DNA of 64,000 nt from Mactra quadrangularis. Taxonomy: Eukaryota > Mollusca > Bivalvia > Venerida > Mactridae. The DNA is taken from positions 19,614,232-19,678,231 of the forward strand of contig CM046299.1 in NCBI GenBank assembly GCA_025267735.1, read 5' to 3'. The notes beneath the pieces are model-generated. The model was not told the origin of the DNA, did not search any database, and worked only from the letters and a program-made list of their open reading frames with translations. This document shows, one piece after another, positions 24,576 through 38,200 of the stretch (position 1 is its first letter; each line of letters begins with the position of its first letter). Made by a program: the position numbers and the translations under genes.

Positions 24576-26279
24576 AAAAAATGGTGCTGAAATAAAATTT
24601 GCTGAATTGCAACAATGCAAGTTCTGACAAACCTAAGAGTCTGAACTTAATGAAGTTTAAACACATGTATACTTTTTGTGATCATACAGCTAGACATACA
24701 TTGTATATACTACTCATGGATTTGCTGTGGACCTGGAGCTAAAAACACCTGTCCATATCTGCTTGAGAAATGAAGGAGTTTTGTACATACTCAGAATGTG
24801 TATCTTCCAACAATCATAACAATTGCTTAAAAAATACATCAAGATCATCCAGTCTCTTGAATATCGTATTGTTCCTAATAAACGCCCCCGGGTGTTACAT
24901 TTTCCGAAGAGGGGGTGTTAAATAGGGGTGAAAAAATTGGCGATTTTTCCTTCTTCCATTTATGCTATTTCCAGTCAGTTTTTGCTTGATAATGATATAT
25001 TTATTTGAGTCCAAAACAATTTCATGCATTTAAACAAATAACAATGGTTATAAGTACGGTAGGGCTTCATACTTGAGTAAACACAGTACTGCGTACGTGA
25101 CTATCTGAATGTATCTCGCTGATGTCATTGTGGTGTAATGTCATATACCTCGTCGATCGACATTTGATTCTGGATGTTTTAACATGTGTTAAGTCTGTTT
25201 GCAAAATGTCTGAGATCAAAACACACTGGAATTTCACAGCTGGATTTAAAAGTTGACATTAAATTCAATTAAAAGCGTGTTATAAATTTTGTATAGATTT
25301 TACTTACAATACTTAACATAATAACTAAGTGCACAATTTTAGTAAAGATATAACAAGTTTAGTGTTAACTGTTACCTAGTGTACTGTGTTATTTTTAATG
25401 CCTTAAATAGCTAGTTGAGGAGATTGTTTCCAGGAATGTTGATTTTCTTTGATTTTTGTGCTACTTCTAATTTCTACTGTCGGCGCGTCGCTTTGATGAC
25501 GTTGCTTTAACTGTAAGCGACCGTGATCAAAGCGTTACTGATATATTGACATACTAATCTTTGAGGAAGACAGCGTCACATATCGATTTTTTTAGAGAAG
25601 TTGGTTACCAAGTACAATTACCATACCGTATTTAATCTAATAATGCCCCTTTTAAAATTTAAATCTTTCAAACTTCCCTGTTGGGATTTTTTTATGAGCG
25701 TCCAATGTATTGCAATTTAAACCCTGTTGGTTATTAATCTATGGGTTAGTAATTGAGTTAAATTTAAGTTTTGCATTTTAACTGATTTTTTTCTTTTTTT
25801 TTTGAAAAAGAGGAGGAGGGTGATTATTTGAGCGTGTGTTATTAAGTGAACTTGATAAGAGTTGTATGATAGCATATTGATAATCCCAACCCCTTCGTCT
25901 AAGCTTGACTTTCTTGCTGAGTTGTTGTTGTAACTGCTTTGGTAATGATTGTCTACTGATTTCAGTTGCAATGATTTTTAACTATACATCTTCTGTTTAT
26001 ATTGAGTTGTACATTTAATCTGGAATCACATGTCAGTCACAGCTCTTCAAAACAAAGGAACATTAAAAAGTTTGAAAATCTACTGTAGTTACATGTACCT
26101 TTGAAGAAATTAAGAATTATATTGTACTTTAGAATTTGTGGTGTCCAATTTTATGCTTGATGCTTTAGCACCATGACAATTAATCTCATGATTATAACAG
26201 TAGGAATACAATCATGATCAATACATTCTATAATGTAGAAGCATTATAATCATACATTCTGATATTTTTGTCATTTCAG
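24576..26279. other. Probable 5'-UTR intron sequence, no gene seen
   Basis: This runs from the SINE to the splice acceptor TTTCAG at 26,279. No coding exon was recognised. It would be the rest of the intron 23,959-26,279 if the candidate 5' exon is right. Confidence 0.35.
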
Positions 26280-29200
26280 ATGGGCAGTGGATCCAGCAAG
26301 TCACCTGATAAAGAAAATAAAACAAACAACAGCAAGGAAACCTCAGACACAACCTCATCATCTAAAACTGACACCACTAATACAAGCAAGCAAGTAGAAA
26401 AGAAAATGTCAGGAAATGCTAAGGTAGAGATTGAAAAGGAAAACGAAGTAGAAAATCCTGTAGCTCCATCAACTACTGAGGAACCAAAGTCTGGAGTTGC
26501 TGAAAGTACAAACAAAGCTGCTGGTCAAGATGGCTCTGATAAAGAAAAACCAATTGATAAAGTTAAAGATGAAACTGTTGTAGAGGAAGTTATTATTGAT
26601 GAAGGGCCAAAGGAGCAGTTGAAATTTGATTGTGCTTTAAGATCAGCTTGTCTTCTTGTAAGAATCTTTTTTTATCATATAACTTAATACATGGGAGGTT
26701 CATAGAGTACATGTATTACATTCAAACATTTGATGTTTTCAAGTTATAATATTTTTAACATAGCTTCGATGGACTTTTAATCTTTAACATGATATGAACT
26801 GCTCCTGATGTCTGATTGGTTAAATGATAAGGTAGCAACTTAAATGTGATAAACATTTATGATCAGATACTACTGTTAAGAAAAAAAACTCTGCATATCA
26901 TAAAAAACCATCTACAGTCGATTCAATTTTCGAAAGTAGTTGAGACTTTTTATTTGTGTTGCTCATTCAAAAAATATTTTTCTATGGAGAAAGATTACTT
27001 TCCAAACAACTATAAATTACTTTATAATTGTTATCTATTCTTCACATGTGTAAATATTTATGAAACCCTTAGCCAGTTTCCTAAGGATATTGCTACCTTG
27101 TGCTTTGTCTGCTCATACCTTTCATACTTCGAAAGGAATAAGTATCAAATCAAGGGTGTCAGGGGCGAAGCACTAGCTAGGGATATGCTAAGGAAAATAG
27201 CCATATTACTTTTGTGAATCTTGATCACACAACAACTTGTTTTTTAATACTTCTGTTTGTTTATTTATATATTTCAGGTTAAACCAGACAGCCTATATAA
27301 ACTTGTAACAAAGAATGTAACAAAATTACAGTTAAATAGAGCTTTACCTCAGCATTTTGTTCTTATAGATTTGTTACATAAACTGGAAAATTTGAAGGTT
27401 TTGTTTTATTTATGTTTTCATTGTCTTCAAGAATATTACTTTTATTTTAAAACTCAGAAAAAGGACAGGTAGGCAGAAATAAAGCATTGAGTGCATCAGA
27501 GGCTTGTCGTGTTAAAGTAATTATCTATATGCATTAGGAGAAGCAAACAAGGCCGGGAGGAGAGAAAAAAGGGGGATGCAAAACCCTGGAATTCAGCTTT
27601 AGAATAATTACTAGTTACTGTGTTTACATTGTTTGATTAGTTTTTTCGTAATTATCATAATATTAAGGTGGAAAATCAATGACAAAGTTGTAATAATTAT
27701 AAAAAATCTTTATGTATTTCAATTTGTCTTAAATCTATGATGCTAATGAAACTATATTACATTATCTACTAAGTACATGAAAAAGATCACAAAAATTAAT
27801 ACAATTTTTTGTCTGTTTAAGCTGGGTCAAATTAAAGTATTGTCCCTTAAGAAAGTTGAAGTACAATTTACATCCCAGAAGAATTCAATCTGATTAAAAC
27901 CTGATCTAAAATTTTCCGCTTGCATACCTGCTAATTTAGATCTGGCCTTTTTCAAATGAAGGTCATGTTCAGGCGACCTTTTCTCATCATAATATTCATG
28001 ACGAAATCATTATGATACGTAACTTGTTTACATCGTCCATGTCACTCAATTTGAAATGAGCTGCCCAATTGCAGACTGTGAATAATACCGCTGTTAAATA
28101 AGCATGCAAAACTTGGTTGAAAAAATAGAAATTACGAAATCAAAATGTGATTAATAGTGTTTTCGTCTAGATGAAAGCCACGCATTGATTGGTTGAAACA
28201 AAGTTCATCTTGACGTGACCTTCCACAGAGAAAGTAGAGATCCTGTACGACAACGCTCTACAGGATATCTTTTTACGAGATTGAGAAGTCTGACACTCTG
28301 TTTTGACACCAGAATGATTTTTAGGAAAGTGATCCTAACAGTCTCTTACCAACAAACTTGTATGTGATTAGGATTACTCAGAACTCAATTTATTTATCAG
28401 ATTTGAACATTTTTTGTTATATTATAATTATGTATGTATTTTCCTATTATTGCAGGATTTAGATTTATCATATAACAATATGGGACCTCAAAGTTTTAGA
28501 GCTGTATGTTTAGCAATGTGTAACAACTCTACAATACTTAGTTTAAACCTCTCTGATAACATGGCTGACACAGATTCTGCTGTAAGTAAAAAACATTTTA
28601 TACTTTTATGTATAATATATTAGTTGTAGAGCTGCGAATATCTGAGTACTCGGATATGCACCATCCCGACCAGAAAACTGAGTATGAATATTCGTCACGT
28701 TCGAAATTGTTGAATCGCGATAAATTTTTGGGAAAAAAATGAAATAACATTTCACAGCTTCAATTATCTCTGAAAACGAACAGCACTTTTAATGAAATCT
28801 TTAATTTATGTAGGGACCAAATTATCTTTTTGTCAAAATTTTGATTGATAAACATTTAAACAAAAATGTTATCTGACACTGAAAATGTCCATAAAAGGTC
28901 TGGTAGAAATGTTTGGAGTACATCGATTTCCATGAAGTACAATGTAATTTAAACTTCTGTATTTTTTCACTTATTTTTGTTACATAAATTCCTGTATGAT
29001 TCTCTATTAACAAGTGATTTGTGGTTTGATTCGTGAATCGCTACACATGAATCATAGTTCAGATCGGATCGTCACTTGCTTAACAATCCACAGCCCTAAT
29101 TAGTTGTGTATGAACCAGTTTCTTCACTTTCTGTTCACATGCTGTTCTCGGAATATTTTTTACAGCTGTAAAAAGGAGACCACTCATGTCTAGTTTTATC

Positions 29201-32200
29201 AATTTAGTAAAATTATGTAATCATGTTCCAGTATTTCTGTTTTGAGTACAAAAAAACATGATTGCACAGTATAATTACTCATTATTACTTTTGTGTATAT
29301 GATGTAAGTACATTTCTTAAAAATATTCAACAGGGAAGTTTTGGCCTGCCTGACTGTTGTTCTTCTATTAGTTTAAGTTGTTCTTTTGTTAGTTATTCAG
29401 GTATTAAAATAAAACAACAACAACATGTATAATACTTTTGATATACTATATTGTGATCAACATGTTTCGGTTTACTCCTTCTTCAGGATAACAATAATAA
29501 TGATTAATTTTTTTTATTCAGGTATTCAAATATTTGTATCTTTAAATGGGAATGTTCAAATTTTAGCATATTAAATACTTTTATGATTTGATTAAAAAGC
29601 TTATTTGAAATAATAGTAAAGAAATTTTCATGGATCATATGATATTTATTTTATGTACAGGATTGTGTTGGACGTATGTTAGAAGAAAATAAAACATTAC
29701 AATATCTAGATGTTTCTAGTAATTATCTGGGTAAAGATTATTTCTCAAGGAAATGTGGACCAGCTCTTAAAGTTAATACTTCACTTAAAACACTCAGGTA
29801 TGGCATTTTATTATTCAGTTAAATATATATATTGATTGATTTAATTATAGAAACAATTTTGTGTGATTCTTTAGGTACTGTGAGGATGACCTGCTTGAGG
29901 GAGATTTCAGATTTTATCATACAAGATTGTTTAGTCAGCTGATCATGTTCATAAGAGTAGGTGTTTAACCGATATGAAATCATCGTTAATTAGCAAATCA
30001 AACTTATTTGTTAAAGTATTGGTATTATTTTTTATCATCAGTGGCAGATATATTAACCCTGCTGATATAAATGCTCAATATTTGTTGGATTATCCTGGTA
30101 CATAAATATGGTTATCTATTTTTATCAATCATAAGTAAAGAAGTTACATAGTGTGTATTTGAATCAGCAGAGTTAGTGTATGCGCCACTGACTATTGAAG
30201 GAAATTTATTCAGCTCAATTAATTAAGCTCAATAATTTAAGCTCAAACTTTAACATAGCCTTTACATCTGTACTTATTTTATATTACATAGGGTTCAGTA
30301 TGGTTGACACTAACTGTGTCCTGGGATTCAGAGGATCTCAGTGATTCTCAGCTAGGGATTCCATCAGGATTCCTGAAAATTGCCATGAATTGTTTATTAC
30401 AATTAATGACTGCAAATATGTATCCCAAATTTTAACTTTTATTAGGCGAATCCTTAATGGTAAGGAAAAATCTCTGAGTAACTGACTAGGGATTCCTTTG
30501 GGATCCCTGATAAGAATGTTCAGTTAATGTCAAACCCCGTCCATTTAATTTATTTCATTTTTTATATACATGGTATTTTATTTATAGATGTGAAAGTATA
30601 GGTAGTACAGATTTAAGATTATTAATTGATGGTTTACAATCCAATACAACATTAGTTGATTTAGATATAGCTAGTAATGAAATAGCTGACAGTGTTGGTT
30701 TTACTAAAGGTTTAGCTGTCTGTTTGAAGGTAAGATTTTTATGAAAGTTCCATTAATGTTTAGATATCATTTCACTATGGTGCTCACTAAAAGTTTGGAG
30801 ACTAAAATTTACCAAAATTCTTAAATTTCAATATGTGATTTTGAAAAATTATAACTTTTAATAATGTTTGGTATGGTTTGTGATTAAATAGAACACATTA
30901 CATGAGTGTATAAAGACTAGATGTGCGCCGTATTACCGGTAAACCGGTTACCGTGGTTTTTTATCTTATGGTACAATACTGTGGTATTTTTGGAAATACC
31001 AGTATTGAATAATTTGACTTTCTTTGATAAACTATTACAAACAGCTAAAATAACAAACACCTAGATAAATGATGACATTATGAACAATGAATGAAACAGT
31101 TTCGTTGATTTACAATTATTTAACAAAAGAACAGACAAGTTGTAGTTTGATATGGACAAGTCATTTTTTCAAATCACTTGTCCGTGGATAAGTCATTATT
31201 TTTAAGATTTCGCCACCCCTGCATAATGTCGTAAATAAAATATTTTGATTTAATTCTTGATTTTGTGATCGTTTTAAAGGCTGTGGAACGCATTTTTGTA
31301 TGCATGGGTTTCCTTTGACGATTGTTTTATTTATTTTCATTTTTTTTCCACAAAATAATGCCGTATTTATTCCCCCATTAATTTAAGTAAGTTTTAGCAT
31401 AAACCCCTTTTGAGTGCCTTGTATGGCGTCATGACACAAGTTTTAGACGGACCGATTCATTTTAACCCAGGTTCGTTATTTACAACTTTGATTACGAAAT
31501 ATCATAAAATTTTTGTTAAATTTGAGAACAAAACTTAAAAAATCAAGAATGATTAAGTTGTTATGGTTATTACCCTTAAGTAAGGACTTTTGTGTTTTCA
31601 AAAGTTAATAAATGATCTTCTTGAAAGCGTTTTTTTATTTAATAGCCCTACTGCACATGGTAAAGGCTTACTTTGTGGTATACCATGGTATATACTGTGG
31701 TATTTAGTAAAAAAAACGTGGTATACTGTGGTATAAATTTTCTGGCAGTACCCAGCTCTAATAAATACTATGTTGAATGTAGCTCTTTTTTCATAACAGT
31801 TTTGTAGTCTCAACTGTGAACCATAACAAATAAAAGCATTCTAAAATAAAGGATTATCAAACTTTTCAATAAAGTCTATTCAGTAGGAGTATGTAGTGAA
31901 AATGTCTCCTAACTTTTAGCGAGGACTGTACGTGATTGACTTCATATTATGTCCATCTGAGATGAGTTTGACTTATGGCTGTATTATTTATTTCATAGAA
32001 CTGAAGAAGAGGATAAACAGCAAATAAGAAAGAAATTCTTGCATGTAATTAGACTGAATAAATTTTCACTTCAGACTAGTGTGTTAAGGTGAAGACTGAC
32101 TTTTTGATTATTTGATGTCATGCACTAATGTCATACAAATATGTTATGCTTTAACTTACATGTGTTATTTACACTTTCAGAAACCTGATTGTGTTATAAG

Positions 32201-35200
32201 TTGTATATCATTAAGTCGTTGTGAACTAACATCAGAAGCTGTCGTAGAGTTATCTAATGGTCTAGCTGAAAATAAAACACTTTGTGAACTCAATCTTACT
32301 GGAGCGAAGGTAATGTTATACTTGTTGTAATTAAAGCTAAGTTTCAAGCTTGATTTGTTCCTTGGTATCTAATTGGCATATGCAAGAGCTTACGCCCATT
32401 AGAAGGGATGCATTTTTAAGAAGTTCCTAATGAAGTCATGGTTTAATTCATAGAGCAAGAAATTAGCCTCTGATAGCTTAACTCTAACCCAGAAGTGAAT
32501 GGGTATTGCTAGGGTGGTGTGATTTTTATCTATATTTATACTTGATTGTGTTTTTGATAAAAAGTGGAATAATAGAAGTTTGTTATGTCAGACAACTTTG
32601 TAAATTTAATTAAATAACATTTTGCTTGGTTATCTAGCTGGGTGGTTATGAAACTTTTATTGTTCCTGTTTTTAGCTCGACTTTACAAAGTAAAAGGAGA
32701 GCTCTCCTACTTGCCCTAGCGTCCGCATCTGTGTCCACATTTCTGATTAAAGTTTTTGTGCAGTAAAATAGTTTTTACTATGACTTGTTTTTTTCTTGAG
32801 GTATCTACTTCAAACTTTAAATATATGTTCTTTATTATCAACCACATCTAATGTGACAAGGTTCATAACTCCAAATACATTCTTTTTAGAATTATCTCCC
32901 CTTGAACTTAGAAATTTCTTTTAAAAAATGTTTGTTTTTACTATAACTGTTTTATTTCTTTAGGTATTGACTTCAAACTTTATATATATGTTCCTTATTA
33001 TCAACCTCATCTAATGTGACAAGGTTCATAACTCCAAATTAATTTTTTTACCATGAACATAAAATTTTCATGAATTTTTTTTTTTTACTTAAAATTTATT
33101 AAGGTTATATTTTCAAATTTTAAAATATGTATGTTCCTTATCATCAACCACAACTCCTGTGACAAATACTTACTTAGTCGAGCATGCTGTCTCCTCTGAC
33201 AGCTCTTGTTCTTTAAGTCAACAATATTTAATCTCTTATAAGAAGCTCATTATGAAATCTCTTTTAATATCATTATGAGTAAAATATTGTAACTATATAA
33301 CTGTGTACTATTTTTACATTTTACAGATGGATAATTTTGGTATATTAATTAATGTTATTGTTACATCAGCTAAACATCCAACTATGAGAATTCTTAGTTT
33401 AGATAATGTCAAAGTAAAAGCACAAGATTGTAAAACAGGTATGCACTTTGCCCTTTCAATGCTGAATTTCCTTAATGGACTAGTCTGTCTTCATTTTTAG
33501 ACCTATCCATTGTCATTTTAGGGTTTTCAGGATAAAAATTGGACAATGAGCCACCAACAGCTAAGAGCCTGGTCAGCCAGCACATGTTGAGTCGGCTGAC
33601 CAGGCTCTTATATTAATTATTATATTTGGCTCCAGCATTGTAAGAGTTAATGTTTTATTACACTGTATTTTATGAACTAGCTGGTAACATGATTTTCCAT
33701 GTCATTGTGCTTTTGCCCTACTAGGGGCTTATTTCTTGGTGATGAACAAAATTGTTTGTGACAGACAACATCATCAATGTTTCATTGACAGACATTGTTC
33801 TGTAAACAAATTATGTACTGTCCATTTTTACACATGTTTGGTTATAATTATGATTGTACCTCATTAAAGTGAATAAAAGTATTTTTATTGTATTATTTTT
33901 AATATACCCCTCCCAAAACTATGTTTTTTATACCTCCCTATACTATGTTTGGAGTATACAGGAGTCAGCTTTTCAGTTGATCAGTTGGTTGGTCGTCTGT
34001 TCAGTCGGTCTGTAGCTCTTACTTGTCTGCTTAATTTCTCAGCACCTATTGTGGGAATGTGATTCAAACTATACCCATAGACTAGGTATCATGACATGTG
34101 CATATTCTATTATTTTTATCTAAAAGAATTGTGACAAAGAAATCAGTAAAGTAAAGCTAGGTCAATGGAAAACGTATATAAAACTATTAGTTATGAACAC
34201 AATGAGTTATACCCTTTGTTCAAAAGTTAAAAACACTGCTAACTTTGGCCCAATGGTAGTCTGGGCAAGGCCAGTGGGTATGATTAGTTTGTATATGTCC
34301 TCAAGCTAGAAGTCATAATAATTCCAAATTGTTATTTTTTCTTATTTTACAGAAATCTCTCCTTGTGAAAGTGTGTCTGCTCTTCAAGTTTTAAGTTTAA
34401 ATTCATGTGGTCTTGTGGATGAGTTTTTCACCTCCTTAGAGAAGAGCTGTAAAGGGAGATTACTCCATCTTGTAGAAATTGATATAGCAGCAAATGATCA
34501 ACTTTCTATACAATGCTTGGATAGTTTAGCTGCAATGACCACAGGTAGGTAATTGTAGGATCTACAGAAAGGGTTGAAAGGGATATATAGTATTGAGTTT
34601 GAATATTGGTTATATGGTTTAAGGAGATGATAACTCAATAATGAGAAAATGTAAAGGATGATGCTAACAGATTGAGCATTACCGTTATAGACTTGTCAAG
34701 TTTTAATTTGTTCGACTTGGTACATGTGTACCCAAAGAGGTTAGTACTTATGGAGGTTCATTGATCATCTGTAGTTTAGTTTTAGAAACTTTAGTATTAT
34801 CTATTAGATCAAGATCAGTACTTGTAGCATGCCAAATGACTGTGCTACTGTAAGTTGGTCTTTATAAACAAAGAAGTACATATTCAATAGAATGATGGGA
34901 AGGTTTTGAGGATTGAAGATATAGCATTGCTAATTTATTATTGTTTTTTAAATGCAAAATACTTGTTCAGGTTTTAGCTGTTAAATTGCATGAATATTAT
35001 ATAAAAAGAACTTGAACAACAAAAGTATAAAAAGGGACAGCTTGAATAAGATAGGGGTGAGAGTAGAGAGAAATAATCCTGTTGATATCTAGAGGAGATG
35101 GGCTTCAATCTTCTTTAAGCATCTGCCTACTTTCTTTTATAGACATAGCTGCCCAGCTAGCTCAGGTGGTAGCACGCAAGTCTACTGATTGAGGGGTCAT

Positions 35201-38200
35201 GGGTTCAATTCCCGGGCGGGGCATAATTTCGTGGAGGTTGGTCATGAAACTATTGCTACGGCCATTCTCCCTCCTACCAATGATTTCTAATTATGTAGGG
35301 CAGTTGTCAGTCACTGACGAAAGTATGTGCTTAGTAGTTGGTTAACAGCTAAATTCAGAGATTTAGGCTTTCCAGGAGGAGTGAGTAGGTTGACTGACCT
35401 CCGTTATATGATCTATACAATGTGTTGCTACGGCTTTAAACTCAACAAACAAAACAAACTTTCATAGACAAACAAAATACGTAGCTGGGTTTCAGTGTGG
35501 GGTTAAAGAAATTTGTTGTCAGCAACTTTAACCACTGATTGTTATGAATATTTAATACTCTTAAGTATAAATGTTTATATTTGTTCACTTACAGATGAAA
35601 CTGGTTCAAATTCGTTAAAACGTTTACGTTATGGTTTAAACAAGGGAGACAACCTGCATACAAAGTTATCATTATTTAATAGCTTACAATATTTAAATCT
35701 AAGATTATGTCATCTGTCACAGGAGACTATATTAGAACTGGGTATGTTTTTATATATTGATTATTTATTGTTGTTTGTGCTTTAAAAGAATACTATAAGA
35801 ATACAGAATGTGAAATACTAGATATAATATTCCACATTCTGTATTCTTTTAGTTTCCGCATGCATTACTTTACCCTTAGTTTTATGCTTATTTCATGTTC
35901 ATATGTTAATGTGCAATTTTAATTCCTCTGCCTGTATAATGTCTGCATGTACTGCATGTTTTTTATATATCTTTAAACATTTGTATATGTATCTTTGTTT
36001 CATCCATGTGTGTTATTTCATTTTTGTAGTTATTTTGTTTTTCTTGTAATATTCGGACTTGAATATAGAAAAAATTGTATCTTAAAGGCTGTTAGTTCTA
36101 GTAGTAGTATGTAAACACCAAAGGTGGGTTTCTTGCAAGTTTTTTAAGTCAGACTGTTTTGTTTGATCTTTTCGGAATCCTGATAATTTAATTGGAATTA
36201 ACATTGTATATAAACAGATTAAGTTACTTAATCAGAAGCAAGCTAACTTAAGTAATGATCTTAGGTTCTTTCTTACCCACCTTGGGCCAACTATCCTTCT
36301 ATGAGGAGCTTACAACTTTTTCATATATTAAAGAAAATAGACATTAATATAAAAAATTCATGTATTGGTATTAAGTGGCTGCAACCATAAGGCAAGATAG
36401 CTAGATTAAAAATCAGTTGTACTAATCACTTGACATAAGCGATGGCAATCTTCATGAAAAAAGTTATTTTATACCATTAAAAAACTTGTCTTTCTATCTA
36501 TCATCAGTGAAATATCCAATGATAATTCATATTGTATTTTATTTCAAACAGGTAAATATATATCAGGTGAGACATCTAATATAACAACATTGATTGTAGA
36601 TGGTTTAAAATTATCTGGTACTGATGCTATCAAAAATATTGTTGGTGAGTACATTTCTATATTTCTTCTATTGTCAGATTTTTGCAAAAATGTTACAGTG
36701 CAATCCAAAATTACCTTTACACTTTTAAAATGCTGTTTTTTCTTAATACAAATAAGTTTGTATTTACGCATTAGGAAACCTATACATTTTAAGTGCAATA
36801 AACTTCTCAACCTATGGAGTAAGCTTCAACTGTCCAACCAAAATCCCTGTGTTGAAAATAGAGTAACATTTCCACTTTTCTAAGTCTGTTACCTCATATT
36901 TTAGACCTTAGAATAAGACAGCAAGACTTAAAATAGGGAAAATGCAACTGCGGGTTGCTGTTTCATAGTGACGAGTTCTGCATAGAAAGGAGCAAAAATG
37001 GTACAAAGGATTGTGCTGTACCTTGTTATTCTGTGTTAGAATAATCACTTGTACATTTACATAATTGTAACACTATTATTGATCAATTTTTGTTGGATTT
37101 TTTGTTTCAGTAAATCCAAAAGTCAGCAAGCTAGGAACATTAAGTCTTGGTTCATGTTCACTTGATGATAATGATCTAACACCACTTTGTGATGCTATCA
37201 AAGATAATCTAGCTTTAACTATGCTTAAACTATCAGCCAATAGAATTACTGATGTGGGAGTGGCCAAACTTGTGGAGGCATTCCTTAAAGCTAAAAATCC
37301 TCCACTAGCTGTTCTTGATTTGTCCAATAACAGGGTAAGTTTTGTATTATTTTTGTTTAAAGATCTATTGTTAAATGATAAGGAGTGCTGTTTGTCTTAC
37401 ATAAGCAATATTATTGACTTGGAACTTTTGGAAATATATACTCAATTTTACCGATTCATTTTTTCCAACTCTCATCTCGATATGGAACAGGCTTCCTGAG
37501 ACAGTAATTGCATCCCCATCCATAGACGCGTTCAACACCAGGATGGGTGAGCAAGTCAATTAACTAGAGCAAAAATAGCCTGCTTTTAATCTGTTTTTAT
37601 TTCCCTTCATCTATTTAAATATTTTTACAATTGTGCAACAATTCACATACCCCAGAGACATTCAGAACTCCTTGGCCATTCGCTACAAACTTCGGACATA
37701 TTTAGACGCCATTTTATAACTACCTTTTTGTCACATTCCCAAAAAATGCTTTGAACAATGTTGAAGTAAATAAATCCATGATTGTTTATGCTATGAGTGA
37801 TGTTTTGTTTTTAGATCATAAATTTGAAATAATACAGTTCAATGATATCACTGAACAATATATAGTTAAATACATTTGTATATAACATTGAAATATGTTT
37901 TGACACGGATTTGTGTGTACTACAAGAACTATTTCGCATAACCATTAAGTGCTAGGCCTGTGCTTCGCCTTGCATAATTATGTAGTGAAAACCCAAGCCA
38001 CCAGGGTAGACCCCCAACAAATCCTTCCGTGATTATTCATTTATGAAAGGTGGAGGTGTTCCGAATGACCCGGATGATAGGAAACTTCCTTGTTACTTTG
38101 GTTGATACCACCATGTATTGCACAATAACTGTTATGTTTGATATTGAGATTTTTATAATTTCTATGGTTGTTTGTATTTTTTTCTAATATATAATTATAG

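Noticed and set aside
26276..26515. 79-residue minus-strand frame opposite the first LRR-RRM exon
   Set aside because: It is the antisense shadow of the coding exon, with hydrophobic content produced by the reverse of Ser/Lys/Glu codons.
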